Assembly: GCA_002314805.1 (NCBI GenBank)
Contig: DCHJ01000027.1
Coordinates: 1 to 20,059 of the forward strand
DNA from: Lachnospiraceae bacterium UBA1755
Lineage (GTDB): Bacteria; Bacillota; Clostridia; Lachnospirales; Lachnospiraceae
Reading direction: 5' to 3'
DNA length: 20,059 nt
In this document: piece after piece, positions 5,919 to 14,318 of the stretch
Position numbering within the stretch: the stretch's first letter is position 1
How the letters are laid out: every line of letters begins with the position of its first letter
The notes under the pieces: generated by a model
Database searches by the model: none
The model's input: only the letters and a program-made list of their open reading frames with translations
What the model was told of the DNA's origin: nothing
Program-made: the position numbers and the translations under genes

Positions 5919-8772
5919 AGAGATAGGCGTTGATACGCTGTTACTTTCACATAAAAAGACAGGCGCAAGAGTATTGCTCATGCCCTGTGAGGACGAGAAC
6001 AAGGCCTTTGCAATAGCCTTCAGGACACCGGTAGATGACTCTACTGGTGTACCGCATATACTGGAGCATTCTGTGCTCTGCGGATCAGAAAAGTATCCAT
6101 GTAAGGATCCGTTTATCGAGCTGGCAAAGGGAAGTCTCAATACCTTCCTCAATGCAATGACATATCCGGATAAGACAGTCTATCCGGTTGCAAGCTGCAA
6201 CGATAAGGACTTTGAAAACCTTATGGATGTATATCTGGATGCAGTATTCAATCCCAATATTCACCGTGAAGAAAAAATATTCCGGCAGGAGGGCTGGCAT
6301 TATGAGCTTGACAGTCCCGACGGAGAGCTTACCTACAACGGCGTGGTGTACAATGAGATGAAGGGTGTATATTCTTCCGCAGAGGGAATCATGGAAAGGG
6401 CGATCGGCAGAGTACTGTACGAGGGTCATACCTACGGCGAAGAAAGCGGAGGCGATCCCGACATTATCCCGGAGCTCACCTATGAAGCCTTTAAGGCATT
6501 CCATAAGAGATACTACCATCCAAGCAACGCTTATATCATACTCTACGGAAACTGTGATATGGACAGGCTCCTGGAGCGTATCGACAGGGATTATCTCTCA
6601 AAATATGACAGACTTGAAGTCGATTCAGAGATACCGCTTCCTGAGAAGTGGACTCAGAAGAAAGATGTCACGGTAGAATTCCCGATCTCAGACAGCGAGG
6701 ATGAGGATAAGACAGCGATCCTCAGTATACACAACACTATCGACTGCGAGCTGGACCCGGTGGAGCTCACGGCAATGCAGATACTTGATTATGTACTCAT
6801 GGAAGTGCCGGGTGCACCTATCAGGGAGGCTCTTATCGATGCCGGTATCGGAGATGATGTCGCCGGAGGCTTCTCGGGAGGCATACGCCTTCCATATTTC
6901 TCAATAGCTGCAAGGAATACAAGCATAAGCAGGAAGGAAGAATTCCTTGAGGTCGTAAGCCGTACCCTTAAGCAGCAGCGTGACGGAGGTCTCGACAGGA
7001 TGGCTGTGACCGCCGCGATCAATGTACTTGAATTCAGGAGCAGGGAGGCAGATTTCGGATCTATGCCCAAGGGACTGATATACGGACTCCAGAGCTTTGA
7101 CAGCTGGCTCTACGATGCGGACCCCACAATGCATATCCGATTTGAGGGTGTATACAGGACACTGAAGGAGAGGATAGAAACAGATTATTTCGAGAAGCTC
7201 ATTGATAAATGGCTTATCAGCAATGACTGCAGCGCAGTGATCACCATGAAGCCGGTCAGGGGTCTTACCAGAGTAAGAGAAGACAGACTCAAGGCAAAGC
7301 TTGCAGCGGTCAAGGCATCTATGTCGGAGCCGGAGCTCCGTGATGTCATCAGACAGACTCAGGAATTGAAGAAATATCAGAGCGAGCCGTCGTGCAGGGA
7401 AGACATCCTTAAGATCCCGCTTCTTAAGCGTGAAGATATCAGGAGAGAAGTAATGGATATCAGCTACGATAAGCAGGTGGTCAACGGATACGATGTACTG
7501 TACTGCAATGTATTCACATCAGGCATAGCATATCTAAGGCTCATGTTTGATTTAAAGAATATACCGGCAGAGGATATCCCTTATGTGCATATGCTCGCCG
7601 AGATAATAGGCTACATAGATACATCCGGACACAGCTACGCAGAGCTTGCTACCATCATAAATATGTATTCGGGCGGTATCAGTGTCAGCACAGATTCCTT
7701 CCCGGTACAGTATAAAGCCAATAACAGCAGACTGGTACTGTCAGTAGGGGCAAAGGTGCTTTACGACAGGATCGGCTTTGCCTTTGATACAATGAATGAG
7801 ATGCTCTTCGAAAGCAGACTTACCGATGTGAAGAGGATCAGGGACATCATTGCCGAGGTGAGATCAAGAGTCAAGGACAACATTCTGGATGCGGGACATC
7901 AGACTGCACTCAACAGAGCAGGAAGTGCCTTCAGCATAGACCGCTGGTTCAATGACCAGACACGTGGTATTGCCTTCTACCGTATGCTCGAAAGCTGTGA
8001 TCCTGAGGAGCTTTCACAAAAGATCATAGAGATATCGCACAGGATATTCACAAAGGATAACCTTTTAGTACATGTGGTATGCGATGAGCAGGGCTACGGG
8101 ATCGTAAAGCAGCATCTCAATGTCCGCTGCTATGAGGTATCAGCTTCTGATGAATATACTGTCAGGCTGCCGGAGAAAAATAAAGAGGCATTCACTTCGG
8201 CCGGCATGGTCAACTATGTGGCGCGCTTCGGCAATTATATAGATCACGGATACAAATATACCGGCGCTCTCAATGTGCTGCGTGTGATACTTAATTATGA
8301 CTATCTGTGGAACAATATCAGGGTCCTCGGGGGTGCGTACGGCTGCTCATCGGTCTTCAGCACCACCGGCACGGTAGGTCTTACGACATACAGGGATCCC
8401 AATCTGCAGAAATCCGATGAAGTATTCATGAGGATACCGGAATATGTGAGAAGCTATGATGCAGATGAACGTGAGATGACCAAGGCAGTCATCGGAGCGA
8501 TCAGCGATCAGGATGTACCGCTTACGCCGCTTGGCAGAGGACTCAGAGGACTGTGTTATTATCTTGGCAGGGTATCGGATGAGGACAGGCAGCGAGCAAG
8601 AGATCAGATCCTTGACGTGACTGCGGAGGATATCCGGGGGCTCGCGGACATGCTGGAGGCTACACTTGCAGATGCAGGAGTATGTGCGATAGCTAATGAG
8701 TCAAAGGCCGGAGAGGAAGTGGGATACTTCACCGAGATCAGGCCGCTCTATACGGACGGGTCAGTATCCTGA
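5878..8772 (+). CDS. M16C family metallopeptidase (PreP/presequence protease-like)
   Basis: The 964-residue protein is a single-chain, two-lobe M16C zinc peptidase. The inverted zinc motif HILEH is at H60-H64 (E63 as general base), and the third ligand is E160 in VVYNEMKG, the same spacing as in PreP. The family segment PFIELAKGSLNTFLNAMTYPDKTVYPVAS follows the zinc motif. No signal peptide is seen, so it should act in the cytoplasm on oligopeptides; PreP homologues degrade unfolded peptides up to about 70 residues. The start is TTG at 5878 or GTG at 5881, both behind AGAAGG and both inside trhP, so the two genes are probably translationally coupled. The C-terminal lobe keeps the usual substrate-closing half. 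Confidence 0.93.
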   Translation: MVTSYELKQQSRIEEIGVDTLLLSHKKTGARVLLMPCEDENKAFAIAFRTPVDDSTGVPHILEHSVLCGSEKYPCKDPFIELAKGSLNTFLNAMTYPDKTVYPVASCNDKDFENLMDVYLDAVFNPNIHREEKIFRQEGWHYELDSPDGELTYNGVVYNEMKGVYSSAEGIMERAIGRVLYEGHTYGEESGGDPDIIPELTYEAFKAFHKRYYHPSNAYIILYGNCDMDRLLERIDRDYLSKYDRLEVDSEIPLPEKWTQKKDVTVEFPISDSEDEDKTAILSIHNTIDCELDPVELTAMQILDYVLMEVPGAPIREALIDAGIGDDVAGGFSGGIRLPYFSIAARNTSISRKEEFLEVVSRTLKQQRDGGLDRMAVTAAINVLEFRSREADFGSMPKGLIYGLQSFDSWLYDADPTMHIRFEGVYRTLKERIETDYFEKLIDKWLISNDCSAVITMKPVRGLTRVREDRLKAKLAAVKASMSEPELRDVIRQTQELKKYQSEPSCREDILKIPLLKREDIRREVMDISYDKQVVNGYDVLYCNVFTSGIAYLRLMFDLKNIPAEDIPYVHMLAEIIGYIDTSGHSYAELATIINMYSGGISVSTDSFPVQYKANNSRLVLSVGAKVLYDRIGFAFDTMNEMLFESRLTDVKRIRDIIAEVRSRVKDNILDAGHQTALNRAGSAFSIDRWFNDQTRGIAFYRMLESCDPEELSQKIIEISHRIFTKDNLLVHVVCDEQGYGIVKQHLNVRCYEVSASDEYTVRLPEKNKEAFTSAGMVNYVARFGNYIDHGYKYTGALNVLRVILNYDYLWNNIRVLGGAYGCSSVFSTTGTVGLTTYRDPNLQKSDEVFMRIPEYVRSYDADEREMTKAVIGAISDQDVPLTPLGRGLRGLCYYLGRVSDEDRQRARDQILDVTAEDIRGLADMLEATLADAGVCAIANESKAGEEVGYFTEIRPLYTDGSVS

Positions 8773-8921
8773 TGAAGCATGGCAGCGGTCAGGAGGATGG
8801 CGCAGTGTCAGATAAGTTATGAAAAAAGCTGCTCTCCGAACTCGCTGATCTATATACTTTTATGGCGAATTCAGGGATATTTGTACTCTTACGAGATGGA
8901 GGATGACCAGGAGGCAGACAG

Positions 8922-9830
8922 ATGGAAGAAGCAAAGAAAAAAAGCGGGTATGTGACGCTGATAGGCAGACCCAATGTGGGAAAATCAACACTGATGAACC
9001 GGCTGATAGGTCAGAAGGTGGCGATAACCTCAGACAAGCCGCAGACTACCAGAAACAGGATACGGACGGTCTATACAGATGAGCGTGGACAGATAGTATT
9101 CCTTGATACTCCGGGTATGCAGAAAGCCAGAAACAAGCTGGGTGAATATATGGCAGATGTGACCAGCCTTTCGATCGGAGATGCGGATGTGATACTGTGG
9201 CTGGTTGAGGCCGACAGCTACATAGGCGGTGGAGACAGGAGTATTGCCACACAGCTTAAAAGTATCGATACTCCAAAGATACTGGCAGTCAATAAGGCTG
9301 ACCTGCTCAGGGATAAGAGAGAGCTACTGCCGATCATGGCAAAATTCAATGAGCTGCTTCCCGGATGTGAGATAGTGCCGATCAGCGCAGAGAAGGGCAG
9401 TAACTGTGATGAACTGCTCAATGTCATCTTCAGCTTCATGCCTGAAGGACCTATGTATTTTGACGAAGAAACAGTCACCGATCAGCCGGTGAAGCAGATC
9501 GCAGCCGAGATGATAAGGGAAAAAGCTCTCAGGTTCATGTCAGAGGAGATCCCGCACGGGATAGCGGTCGTCATCGACAGGTTTGCCTGGAGAGAAGAAG
9601 GACTGTACGATGTGGAGGCGACCATCGTATGCGAGAAAGAATCTCATAAAGGGATCATCATCGGCAAAGGTGGATCAATGCTCAAGCGCATTGCGACTGC
9701 AGCCCGCATCGACATCGAAGAGCTGACCGGAGAGAAGGTCAATCTTAAGGTCTGGGTCAAGGTCAAGGATGCCTGGAGGGACAGCAGTACCCAGATCAGG
9801 AATTTCGGGTATGACTGTACCCAAATCTAA
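8922..9830 (+). CDS. era: GTPase Era
   Basis: This complete 302-residue Era has a Ras-like GTPase domain with G1 GRPNVGKST (15-23), a switch I region with TTRNRIRT, G3 DTPG (62-65), G4 NKAD (124-127) and G5 ISAEKG. A C-terminal KH domain carries GKGG at 248-251. Era binds the 3' end of 16S rRNA and takes part in 30S subunit assembly. The ATG is preceded by CAGGAGG. It is separated from the M16C gene by 149 bases without a convincing promoter. In many Firmicutes recO follows era; here a terminator and an accessory region follow instead. Confidence 0.97.
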   Translation: MEEAKKKSGYVTLIGRPNVGKSTLMNRLIGQKVAITSDKPQTTRNRIRTVYTDERGQIVFLDTPGMQKARNKLGEYMADVTSLSIGDADVILWLVEADSYIGGGDRSIATQLKSIDTPKILAVNKADLLRDKRELLPIMAKFNELLPGCEIVPISAEKGSNCDELLNVIFSFMPEGPMYFDEETVTDQPVKQIAAEMIREKALRFMSEEIPHGIAVVIDRFAWREEGLYDVEATIVCEKESHKGIIIGKGGSMLKRIATAARIDIEELTGEKVNLKVWVKVKDAWRDSSTQIRNFGYDCTQI

Positions 9831-9881
9831 ACCCTCTCTCTTCACCACCTCATCACAAGAGGCCGAAACCGAGAAAATACA

Positions 9882-9917
9882 GAAGTCTTGGAACCAATCC
9901 CAGGCTTCTTTTTATTT
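9882..9917 (+). terminator. intrinsic terminator after era
   Basis: GAAGTCTTGG (9882-9891) pairs with CCCAGGCTTC (9899-9908), with one G-U pair and one mismatch, and is followed by TTTTTATTT. The position 52 bases after the era stop fits the end of the housekeeping transcription unit. Confidence 0.7.
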
Positions 9918-10233
9918 GCTCCAAAACCTCATCAAACCCTTATGCCATATAGCTTTATGGGTAATAGAATTCTCATTCTTTTTCTCATCAGTTCCTCAAG
10001 GGCTGCATTTGCTCTCTCAATCGCTCTCAGAGGTACCACCATATGAGTCATTCCTCGAGCAGTTGCTGCCGTAGTCTTTCGAATTATCGGACCGTATCAG
10101 AAAACATTGGTTTTTCCGGTCACAGAAATGTGGCCGCAAATCTTTGTCCGGTACGCGCTATGGAGCATTTACTTAACATGACACGTAAGTGAGGAGAAAA
10201 TTGCACACATGCTGTTTCGAAAAAAACAATATA
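9918..10233. other. gene-poor stretch with no recognisable gene
   Basis: No convincing gene lies between the era terminator and the promoter at 10234. On the minus strand, 9932-10168 is open over 79 codons except for one in-frame TGA (10097-10099). Its lower part reads like a basic helical protein end (RAIERANAALEELMRKRMRI). I do not recognise it, and it could be a decayed gene end or chance. Together with the broken ATPase start just to the right, the stretch looks like a remnant of rearranged accessory DNA. Confidence 0.4.
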
Positions 10234-10262
10234 TTGAATATTTCGAAGTGAAATTATACAAT
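10234..10262 (+). promoter_or_regulatory. promoter of the truncated ATPase remnant
   Basis: The -35 box TTGAAT (10234-10239) and -10 box TACAAT (10257-10262) are 17 bases apart. A ribosome binding site AAAGGAG follows at 10270-10276, then the ATG at 10284. The arrangement is that of a working promoter whose original gene is now mostly gone. It may drive the ORF at 10360 and the MATE gene. Confidence 0.55.
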
Positions 10263-10283
10263 TTTCCCAAAGGAGCAATGAAT

Positions 10284-10379
10284 ATGAAACTGATAGAAAG
10301 GCCCCTGTATATTGAACGACTGAAAACTGTGAAAGGAACACCTGATAGCATCACGGCTGATGGAACTCATCGGCTTTGA
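10284..10379 (+). pseudogene. N-terminal remnant of a DUF4143/AAA_14-type ATPase
   Basis: The ORF starts with a good ribosome binding site and reads MKLIERPLYIERLKTVKGTPD for 21 residues. This closely resembles the standard opening of DUF4143/AAA_14 ATPases, where a line such as '...ITGIRRSGKS' (Walker A) normally follows at once. Here the sequence leaves that pattern after GTPD and stops ten codons later. No Walker A or other ATPase segment is found downstream in any frame. It is best read as the 5' stub left by a deletion or recombination. The recognition rests on 21 residues and would need a search to confirm. Confidence 0.6.
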
Positions 10380-10677
10380 AGATGCTGCTATGCTGCTTAT
10401 GAAGGACCACGCTGTTGCATGGGAGTATCTGCAGGGGAAGTGGTATTCATATGATGGAAGTTACTATATCGACTGTACAAGTGAGAATTTTGATTCCAAC
10501 TTTCCAGGTGCGGATAAAGGACAAGTGCTTATAGAGGATGGAGTCATGTACTTTTCCGAGTACGAGGATATGCATGATATGCTAAATTGGTTAAGGCTTA
10601 CCGTAAAAGACAAAGATCAGTGCGAGGTGTACTGTTTTGGAGAGAACCAGGAGTATCTCATGTACAGGGAACAATGA
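10360..10677 (+). CDS. hypothetical protein, unrecognised 105-residue ORF
   Basis: I do not recognise this protein. It is soluble, acidic and rich in aromatic residues (WEYLQGKWYSYDGSYYIDC..., then VMYFSEYEDMHDMLNWLRL), with no signal peptide or membrane segment. The first ATG (10360) lies inside the end of the ATPase remnant and in another frame, with no ribosome binding site in front. The frame is open upstream only to a TGA near 10329. The gene may therefore be a 5'-truncated or re-joined gene, or depend on coupling to translation of the remnant, which stops 20 bases inside it. It is followed after 34 bases by the MATE fusion gene and may be co-transcribed with it. Confidence 0.55.
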   Translation: MELIGFEDAAMLLMKDHAVAWEYLQGKWYSYDGSYYIDCTSENFDSNFPGADKGQVLIEDGVMYFSEYEDMHDMLNWLRLTVKDKDQCEVYCFGENQEYLMYREQ

Positions 10678-10711
10678 ATTAGATGAATGAGTATTTGAAA
10701 GTGCATTTAAG

Positions 10712-12481
10712 ATGATTATTAAAACGGGGATTGAATCAAAAAGTATCATACAAAGAAAAATCTTTTCGGAAAACTTTGCTGTCGCATTGGTCGAGGAGCT
10801 TTCATGTGTAGGCGCGGGACTTGTTGATGGCTTGATTATCAGTATTGCACTGGGAAGTACGGCAATGGCTGCTGAAGGTATGATACATCCGATTTTCAGT
10901 GTGACAGGGATCATATCAGGTGCAATGCTTCTTGGGATTAAAAAGCTTTGCACCAGCCTGATGTGTAAGAATGAGAAGGAGGAAGCGCAGGAAATATATT
11001 CTGCCGCAGTCCTTTTTGCATTGGGTATTTCATTGCTGATTGCAGCTTTGTGCATAATATTCTCAGGTAATATCATCAGTTTTCTCGGAATTAAAGATAA
11101 GGGCTCTCAATTGTTCCGCGACGCAAAGGCATATCTTCTGGGTCTGTCTTTTGGAGTACCGTTCCTGATACTGGTTCCGGTAGTGACTCCGGCCATGCAG
11201 CTGTCCGGCAGAAAAACGACGATCAAACTGTCACTCGTTGCCATCATGGTGCTGGATATTCTGTTTGATGTGCTCGCCGTTGTCCTCAGCCTGGGAATGC
11301 TGGGTATTGGTCTGGGTACAAGCCTGGCTCAGCTCATAGGCTTCATTATCCTGATATTCCCGACAAAACAGGTTCCTGCGCTGAGAGTGAAGCTAAGTAG
11401 GGTACATTTCGGTCACCTAAAACGTATAGTGAAAGAGGGAATGCCTAACATAGTTCGCCGCCTGTGCAATGTGATCAAACCGATAACAGTTAATAGGCTG
11501 CTCATGATTTTTGCCGGCAGCTGCGGAATGACGGCAATGTCGGTAAGAAACAGTATAAGCAGCTTTGCAGCATGTATCGGAGCAGCAGTGGGGGCTGCTG
11601 TGCTGACACTGACAGTTGTGTTCGCAGCGGAGCATAACGGAAAACTGTTGAAAAATCTAAAGAGCAGGGCCTTCAGGTATGTACTTGCCGTAGTAATACC
11701 ATCAGCAGTTCTTCTTTTTGTTTTTTCTTCCCGGATAGCAGCAGTATATGTTCGAGACGATGCCCTTGCTCTCGCTTATGCAGTAGAGGCAATAAGGTTC
11801 ATGGCAATAGATCTCGTGCTCATGGCAGTGATGGCAATACTCATGGGTTACTGGCAGGGAATCGGTTACACAAAGGAAATCAACAGAATCATAATTTTAG
11901 AGAAGTTGCTGTATCCGCTGATATCAGTTGTGATTTGTTACCTTATATTTGGGATCAGGGGAGTATGGATATCATTTCCGATTTCCACCATGCTGACGAT
12001 CATTACCTTTGGAATAATCAGCTGTATTAAGACCAAAAAGCTGATACTGCTTCCTATCCCGGATGATTGCAGTATTGCTGAAACACAAATGCTGGAATGC
12101 GTTGTGCGCGATATCGATGAAATCAGCAGAGATGCACAGGATATCCAGCAATTTTCAATAAATGCAGGGGTCAATGCGCGTGACTCCCAATACATTGCGT
12201 TGTGCTTTGAAGAGACTGCCTGTGTAATACTCCAGCGTGGCTGCGCGAAAAATGAGAATGAAAAGGCTTTTGACTGCTTCATTTCTGTTACAGACGACAA
12301 GGTCGTTATGAGATTCAGGGATAATTGCATAGGCTTTAAAGCGGTTTCCCGTTTTGATATGTTTACTTATGATTATGAGCATCCGGAGAATCATCTGGGA
12401 ACAAGAATAATCATGAGCCGTGCTAAAAAAATAGAATGGGTAAGTACATTCGGTTTTAATAATCTGATAGTGGAGTTCTGA
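10712..12481 (+). CDS. MATE-type transporter fused to an anti-sigma/GHKL-like ATPase domain
   Basis: Residues 1 to about 445 form a polytopic membrane protein with MATE-type pattern: about twelve hydrophobic segments, an early 'ALVEELSCVGAGLVDGLIISIALGS' helix and mid-protein 'EGMPNIVRRLCNVIKP' at the start of the second half. MATE proteins export drugs or metabolites using Na+ or H+. The last ~140 residues are soluble and resemble the RsbW/SpoIIAB-type ATPase fold: helix ALCFEETA near 496-503 (N-box position), RDNCIGF (D537) at the G1 position, and HLGTRIIMSRAKKIEW near 561 at the G2 position. ATP-binding residues are partly divergent (no Asn in the N-box, weak glycine pattern). The start at 710-714 overlaps a ten-codon ORF in an ATGA junction. 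More AT-rich than region 1; probably accessory. Confidence 0.75.
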   Translation: MIIKTGIESKSIIQRKIFSENFAVALVEELSCVGAGLVDGLIISIALGSTAMAAEGMIHPIFSVTGIISGAMLLGIKKLCTSLMCKNEKEEAQEIYSAAVLFALGISLLIAALCIIFSGNIISFLGIKDKGSQLFRDAKAYLLGLSFGVPFLILVPVVTPAMQLSGRKTTIKLSLVAIMVLDILFDVLAVVLSLGMLGIGLGTSLAQLIGFIILIFPTKQVPALRVKLSRVHFGHLKRIVKEGMPNIVRRLCNVIKPITVNRLLMIFAGSCGMTAMSVRNSISSFAACIGAAVGAAVLTLTVVFAAEHNGKLLKNLKSRAFRYVLAVVIPSAVLLFVFSSRIAAVYVRDDALALAYAVEAIRFMAIDLVLMAVMAILMGYWQGIGYTKEINRIIILEKLLYPLISVVICYLIFGIRGVWISFPISTMLTIITFGIISCIKTKKLILLPIPDDCSIAETQMLECVVRDIDEISRDAQDIQQFSINAGVNARDSQYIALCFEETACVILQRGCAKNENEKAFDCFISVTDDKVVMRFRDNCIGFKAVSRFDMFTYDYEHPENHLGTRIIMSRAKKIEWVSTFGFNNLIVEF

Positions 12482-12492
12482 TTTGTCCACAG

Positions 12493-12527
12493 GCTGATCC
12501 GTAGAGATACTGGTCAGCTTTTTATTT
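12493..12527 (+). terminator. intrinsic terminator after the MATE fusion gene
   Basis: GCTGATC (12493-12499) pairs with GGTCAGC (12512-12518), allowing one G-U pair, and is followed by TTTTTATTTG. It lies 11 bases after the stop codon and separates the accessory unit from the ABC transporter operon. Confidence 0.7.
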
Positions 12528-12801
12528 GCGGGGGCGCAGCTCCACGCTCATACATTCGGAAGATATTCCTATTGTTCACCGGATATTGATCAATGAAAAC
12601 AGGAAGATAGAAGCCATGTACCGACAGCAATATAAATGTTCAGGATAAAAAGCGGGGAATATGTTGAAAGTGTCCAAAAACTCCGCTGTTTTTTCGGCAT
12701 TTTTTCGGGAATACGGGAGTTGCAATATAGTGAAGCTCAGATTAAACTGAAATGTGTTATCGTTCACAGTGATGAAATTTTCGGAAAGGAAGTGCTGCAT
12801 A
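12528..12801 (+). promoter_or_regulatory. upstream region of the ABC transporter operon with candidate promoter
   Basis: No gene is seen here. A candidate promoter has TTGCAA (12720-12725) and TAAACT (12743-12748) with a 17-base spacer. Just upstream the 9-mer TTTTTTCGG occurs at 12689-12697 and 12700-12708, exactly 11 bases (one helical turn) apart. Both copies lie inside an inverted repeat AACTCC/GGAGTT (12679-12684 and 12716-12721) that touches the -35 box. The arrangement resembles an operator, but no regulator gene is in the window to match it. Confidence 0.4.
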
Positions 12802-14301
12802 ATGTGCGACACGGAAGTCAAGATGGAGAATTACATTCTAGAAATGAAGAATATCACCAAGACCTTCCCCGGGGTTGTGGCTCTGGACAATGTTAATCTT
12901 AGCGTATGTCCGGGGACTATCCATGCTCTCGTAGGAGAGAACGGAGCAGGAAAATCAACTCTCATGAAGATCCTTAACGGTGTTTATTCCGCGACTTCAG
13001 GAGAAATATATCTTGAAGGAACAAAGCTGGAGCTTAAAGGAGTCAAGGATGCCCAGGCGGCAGGGATCAGCATTATTTATCAGGAGTTCAATCTCATCAA
13101 TACATTGACAGTAGCTGAGAATATCTTCCTTGGACGTTACAACGGAAAGAAGACAGTTAAGTGGAATGTGCTGAGGGATGAGGCAAAGAAGCTCATTGAA
13201 AGCCTTGGCTTCAGCTTCAGTGTAGACACTGTAGTCGGCAGATTATCAACAGCCGAGAAACAGCTGGTAGAGATCGCAAAGGCACTTTCACTTCATTCCA
13301 AAGTGATCGTTATGGATGAACCGACATCATCTCTGACAGAGAAGGATGTCGATATGTTCTTCCCTATTATCGAAAAGCTGAAGGCTGACGGGATCACGGT
13401 TATCTATATTTCTCATAAGCTTGATGAGATATACCGACTCTGTGACAATGTTACTGTAATGCGCGACGGCAGGATCACCGGCAACAGTGCAGTTAAGGAT
13501 ATCACAAGAGACGAGATCATTGAGCTGATGGTAGGCAGATCGCTTGATATGGAATATCCTGCAAGAACCAATAAGCCCGGTGAGGTCGTCCTTCATGTGG
13601 AAAAGCTTTGCAGGAGAAATGACCTTCACGATATTACCTTTGATCTCCGTAGGGGCGAGATCCTCGGCATTGCAGGACTTGTAGGTGCAGGACGCACAGA
13701 GCTGGCAGAGGCTCTCTTCGGAGCGGACCCTGCTGAAAGCGGAGACATCATTCTCAACGGAAAGAAGGTCGTCATAAGGTCAACGCTTGACGGCAAGAAG
13801 AATTCGATCGGACTTGTCACAGAAGACAGAAAAGAAACCGGTCTGGTACTTCCAATGAATGTTACTCAGAATATTACTATTACAGATCTTGACAAGGTAA
13901 CCAGGAATCTTGTCGTCCGCAAGAGTGAGGAGAAGGTGTATGCCGAGAAGTATGTCGAGGCTCTTAAGGTAAAGACTCCCTCGATCAATCAGACGATGAA
14001 CAACCTTTCAGGCGGCAATCAGCAGAAGGTAGCCCTTGCAAAGTGGCTTTATTACGATGCGGATATCCTGATCATGGATGAACCCACAAGAGGTATTGAT
14101 GTAGGTGCAAAGTTTGATATTTACTGCCTTATGAATGAGCTTACGGCCAAGGGCAAAGCGATCATCATGATCTCTTCCGAGCTTCCTGAGGTCCTGGGGA
14201 TGAGTGACAGAGTCCTTGTAATGCACGGAGGAAGGATCAAGGGAGAGCTTACCGGCGAGGCAATGAACGCAGAGACGGTCATGAAGCTTGCAATTGACTG
14301 A
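12802..14301 (+). CDS. ribose-type (CUT2) sugar ABC transporter, double ATP-binding protein
   Basis: The 499-residue protein carries two fused ABC domains, as in RbsA/MglA. The first has Walker A GENGAGKST (45-53), signature LSTAEKQLVEIAKAL (from 148) and Walker B VIVMDEPTSS (D172, E173). The second has the degenerate Walker A usual in this family (GLVGAGRTEL), signature LSGGNQQK (from 402) and Walker B ILIMDEPTRGID (D426, E427). It energises uptake with the two permeases and the binding protein encoded next. The chosen ATG at 12802 has AAAGGAAG upstream; 12823 is a possible later start and 12754 is too early. It is the first gene of a tight operon with 17 bases to the next gene. Confidence 0.93.
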   Translation: MCDTEVKMENYILEMKNITKTFPGVVALDNVNLSVCPGTIHALVGENGAGKSTLMKILNGVYSATSGEIYLEGTKLELKGVKDAQAAGISIIYQEFNLINTLTVAENIFLGRYNGKKTVKWNVLRDEAKKLIESLGFSFSVDTVVGRLSTAEKQLVEIAKALSLHSKVIVMDEPTSSLTEKDVDMFFPIIEKLKADGITVIYISHKLDEIYRLCDNVTVMRDGRITGNSAVKDITRDEIIELMVGRSLDMEYPARTNKPGEVVLHVEKLCRRNDLHDITFDLRRGEILGIAGLVGAGRTELAEALFGADPAESGDIILNGKKVVIRSTLDGKKNSIGLVTEDRKETGLVLPMNVTQNITITDLDKVTRNLVVRKSEEKVYAEKYVEALKVKTPSINQTMNNLSGGNQQKVALAKWLYYDADILIMDEPTRGIDVGAKFDIYCLMNELTAKGKAIIMISSELPEVLGMSDRVLVMHGGRIKGELTGEAMNAETVMKLAID

Positions 14302-14318
14302 GAAAGGAGGGAACCGTA

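Noticed and set aside
5364..6152. 262-residue minus-strand ORF
   Set aside because: It lies fully opposite the well-supported trhP and M16C genes and has no recognisable motif.
8772..8921. Short ORFs and a TATACT box between the M16C gene and era
   Set aside because: The ORFs are 16 codons or fewer and no matching -35 box is found; only the era ribosome binding site is convincing.
9769..10074. 101-residue plus-strand ORF running past the era stop
   Set aside because: It starts inside era in another frame, crosses the terminator and has a low-complexity Ser/Leu/Phe sequence without family features.
10214..10247. Repeated TTTCGAA palindromes near the stub promoter considered as attachment or insertion-sequence ends
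   Set aside because: The copies are short, no transposase or integrase is nearby, and no target duplication is visible.
10683..10715. Ten-codon ORF ending in an ATGA overlap with the MATE fusion gene
   Set aside because: It is too short to support as a gene; it may be a coupling leader but no ribosome binding site is seen.
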